This document shows positions 41,041 to 42,229 of a DNA stretch of 42,229 bases, piece after piece. Position numbers and translations under genes: made by a program. This DNA is from Microbacterium sp. GTDB taxonomy: Bacteria; Actinomycetota; Actinomycetes; Actinomycetales; Microbacteriaceae. Every line of letters starts with the position of its first letter. Position 1 is the first letter of the stretch. The DNA is taken from positions 1-42,229 of the forward strand of contig JAITLM010000138.1 in NCBI GenBank assembly GCA_031277885.1. Direction: 5' to 3'. The notes under the pieces are model-generated. The model did not search any database. It had not been told where the DNA came from and was given only the letters and a program-made list of their open reading frames with translations.

Positions 41041-41925
41041 GTGATCGACATGCAGGCCTCCTTCGAGCTCGACGTGGACGGCGGCGACGCCGTGGCGCTC
41101 TTCTCCCGGCTCGGCTGGGGTCTCGACGAGGTCCCGGCGAACCTGCGCGCGGGAGGCGATCTGCTCATCGCGGACGACTTCTCCGTGGCGCGGATCTGGC
41201 ACACGCCGTGCCGGTACGTCTGGAGGCCCCTCAGCGCCGAGGGACCGCACCGGTTCCGCGCGTCGCTGATCGTCGAGGGGAGCGGCGTCAGCGCGGCGGT
41301 CGACGGACCCGTGCCGTTCGGGCCGGGGACGCTCCTCATCCACGACGCGTCGACGGCGGTGGAGATCCTCGCGTCGACGCCCACGGCCGCGATCCACCTC
41401 TCGCATCGATGGAGCCGGATCCTGCCCTCCGGCGCCGCGGCCGACGAGGTCCCCCCGAGCCTGCAGCCGCCGGAGCACTATGCCGCGCTGCTCACGGCCA
41501 TGGTCAACGCGACGTTCGAGCAGCAGGATCTCGAGGACGTGCTCGGGCTGGACGCGTGGCTCGCCGCGATCGATTCCGCGGCGTCCGCGCTGTTGAGCGC
41601 GGTGCTGCCGGCCGCGCAGGGGGATGTGCGCAGCCTGATGGAGAAGGCCGCCGCGCTGATCGCCGAGCGCTACGCCGATCCCGCGTTCACCTCCGCGCAG
41701 ATCGCGGAGCATCTCGGCGTCTCCACGTCCCAGGTGTATCGGGCGTTCGCGGCCCAGGGCACGACGCCGCGACAGATGCTCCAGCAGGCCAGGGTGCGTC
41801 ATGCCGTCGCCCTGCTCCCTCCGTTGGCGACTCCGGCGGAGGCCGCCGCGGTGGCGATCGCGGCGGGATTCGGATCCGCGCGGGCGCTGCGCAAGGCGCT
41901 GCGAGAGGAACGGTCCGCCTCATGA
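41041..41925 (+). CDS. AraC-family regulator
   Basis: 294 aa. The N-terminal ~180 residues form an AraC effector domain of the AraC_binding_2 kind (FSVARIWHTPCRYVWRP, then GVSAAVDGPVPFGPGTLLIHDAST). The C-terminal HTH pair contains FTSAQIAEHLGVSTSQVYRAFAAQGTTPRQMLQQARV and a degenerate second HTH. GTG 41041 and ATG 41050 are both possible; a GGGAGAG box lies ten bases before the GTG. It may regulate the divergent Tat-exported protein. Confidence 0.85.
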   Translation: MIDMQASFELDVDGGDAVALFSRLGWGLDEVPANLRAGGDLLIADDFSVARIWHTPCRYVWRPLSAEGPHRFRASLIVEGSGVSAAVDGPVPFGPGTLLIHDASTAVEILASTPTAAIHLSHRWSRILPSGAAADEVPPSLQPPEHYAALLTAMVNATFEQQDLEDVLGLDAWLAAIDSAASALLSAVLPAAQGDVRSLMEKAAALIAERYADPAFTSAQIAEHLGVSTSQVYRAFAAQGTTPRQMLQQARVRHAVALLPPLATPAEAAAVAIAAGFGSARALRKALREERSAS

Positions 41926-41936
41926 GAGGCGGGGGC

Positions 41937-42229
41937 TCAGCTCGCGAGCGCGGCTCTCATCGACCGCGGCGAGCGGAATCCGTTCTCCCGTGAGATCGCG
42001 GCGTAGTCCGCGTGGTCGCCGCTGTGCGCGAGATCGTACCGGGCCGCCGCCGTGCGGAGGTGCCGCAGCACGGCGTGCGGGCTCGTCTCCGCAGCCCGGA
42101 AGGCGCGGAACAGCGTGGAGACCGAGGTGAAGGCGCCGCCGCTGATCTCGGAGATCGACAGATCGGCGCGATGGTAGTTGCGCTCCATGAAGCGCAGGGA
42201 CCGCCGGAACAGATCCGCATTGACCACGG
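41937..42229 (-). CDS. AraC-family HTH protein, partial at the window edge
   Basis: 96 codons visible, with the frame open to the edge, so the N terminus is probably outside the window. The sequence is an AraC DNA-binding domain: LRFMERNYHRADLSISEISGGAFTSVSTLFRAFRAAETSPHAVLRHLRTAAARYDLAH, then a second HTH ending RENGFRSPRSMRAALAS. It resembles the DNA-binding half of the convergent AraC gene 11 bases away, which could mean paralogy. Confidence 0.8.
   Translation of the reverse strand, partial: VVNADLFRRSLRFMERNYHRADLSISEISGGAFTSVSTLFRAFRAAETSPHAVLRHLRTAAARYDLAHSGDHADYAAISRENGFRSPRSMRAALAS

Noticed and set aside
1..42229. Mobile element, prophage or integrase
   Set aside because: No transposase, integrase, phage structural gene or target-site duplication is visible; composition is uniform.

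Overview
The window is high-GC chromosomal DNA (about 70% GC by eye) from an actinobacterium. Several things point to Microbacteriaceae, most likely Microbacterium, although I cannot run a phylogeny. These are GTG and ATG starts sitting directly on -10 boxes, GTGA/ATGA gene overlaps, a DUF5937 ArsR regulator, a menD operon led by a small PLDc_N membrane protein, a HelD-type ATPase behind a rifamycin-associated element, and Tat signal peptides of the RRxxVKxAAWSxPVIAAA type. It opens inside the 3' end of a 5S rRNA, so it starts at the end of an rRNA operon. There is no tRNA, prophage, insertion sequence or CRISPR array.

Layout. 1-2.5 kb: 5S end, two terminators, a Met/Cys-rich four-helix metal-binding protein, a FusB-like FBP-domain protein behind a structured leader, and two small minus-strand genes. 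2.5-6.1 kb: agmatine deiminase and an amidase on the minus strand, divergent from a TetR regulator. 6.1-9.8 kb: a cysteine hydrolase translationally coupled to an NCS1 permease, divergent from a PLP-dependent decarboxylase. 9.9-13.7 kb: an M18 aminopeptidase divergent from helR. 13.8-16.2 kb: a DUF5937/ArsR regulator divergent from a cupin, a DUF4287 protein and a reductase of the dihydrofolate reductase family. 16.2-19.7 kb: DUF4229, a PLDc_N protein, menD and ppk2. 20-21.7 kb: a two-gene ABC exporter. 22-28.8 kb: an RND pump overlapping a histidine kinase and a response regulator, then dcd and a low-complexity membrane protein. 28.9-32.3 kb: an MFS transporter, a GlxA-type AraC regulator and a cupin-AraC regulator. 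32.4-37 kb: two divergent His-rich MarR-type regulators, an alpha/beta hydrolase divergent from a TetR regulator, and an Atg22/UMF1-type MFS protein. 37.3-42.2 kb: two Tat-exported surface-type proteins flanking a stand-alone TOPRIM protein and an HTH protein, then two convergent AraC regulators, the last cut by the window edge.

How the genes work together. Much of the window is regulator-plus-target pairs: divergent TetR, ArsR, MarR and AraC genes with operator-like palindromes over their promoters. Drug and stress defence recurs, with helR and its RAE, the FBP/FusB-like protein, the ABC and RND exporters with their own two-component system, and two MFS exporters. A second theme is nitrogen and polyamine chemistry: agmatine deiminase, amidase, the cysteine hydrolase with its NCS1 permease, and the decarboxylase. 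Two patterns run across the whole window. At least nine starts have the form TANNNT-N6-(A/G)TG, which implies leaderless transcripts. The hexamer GGATCC is strongly over-represented.
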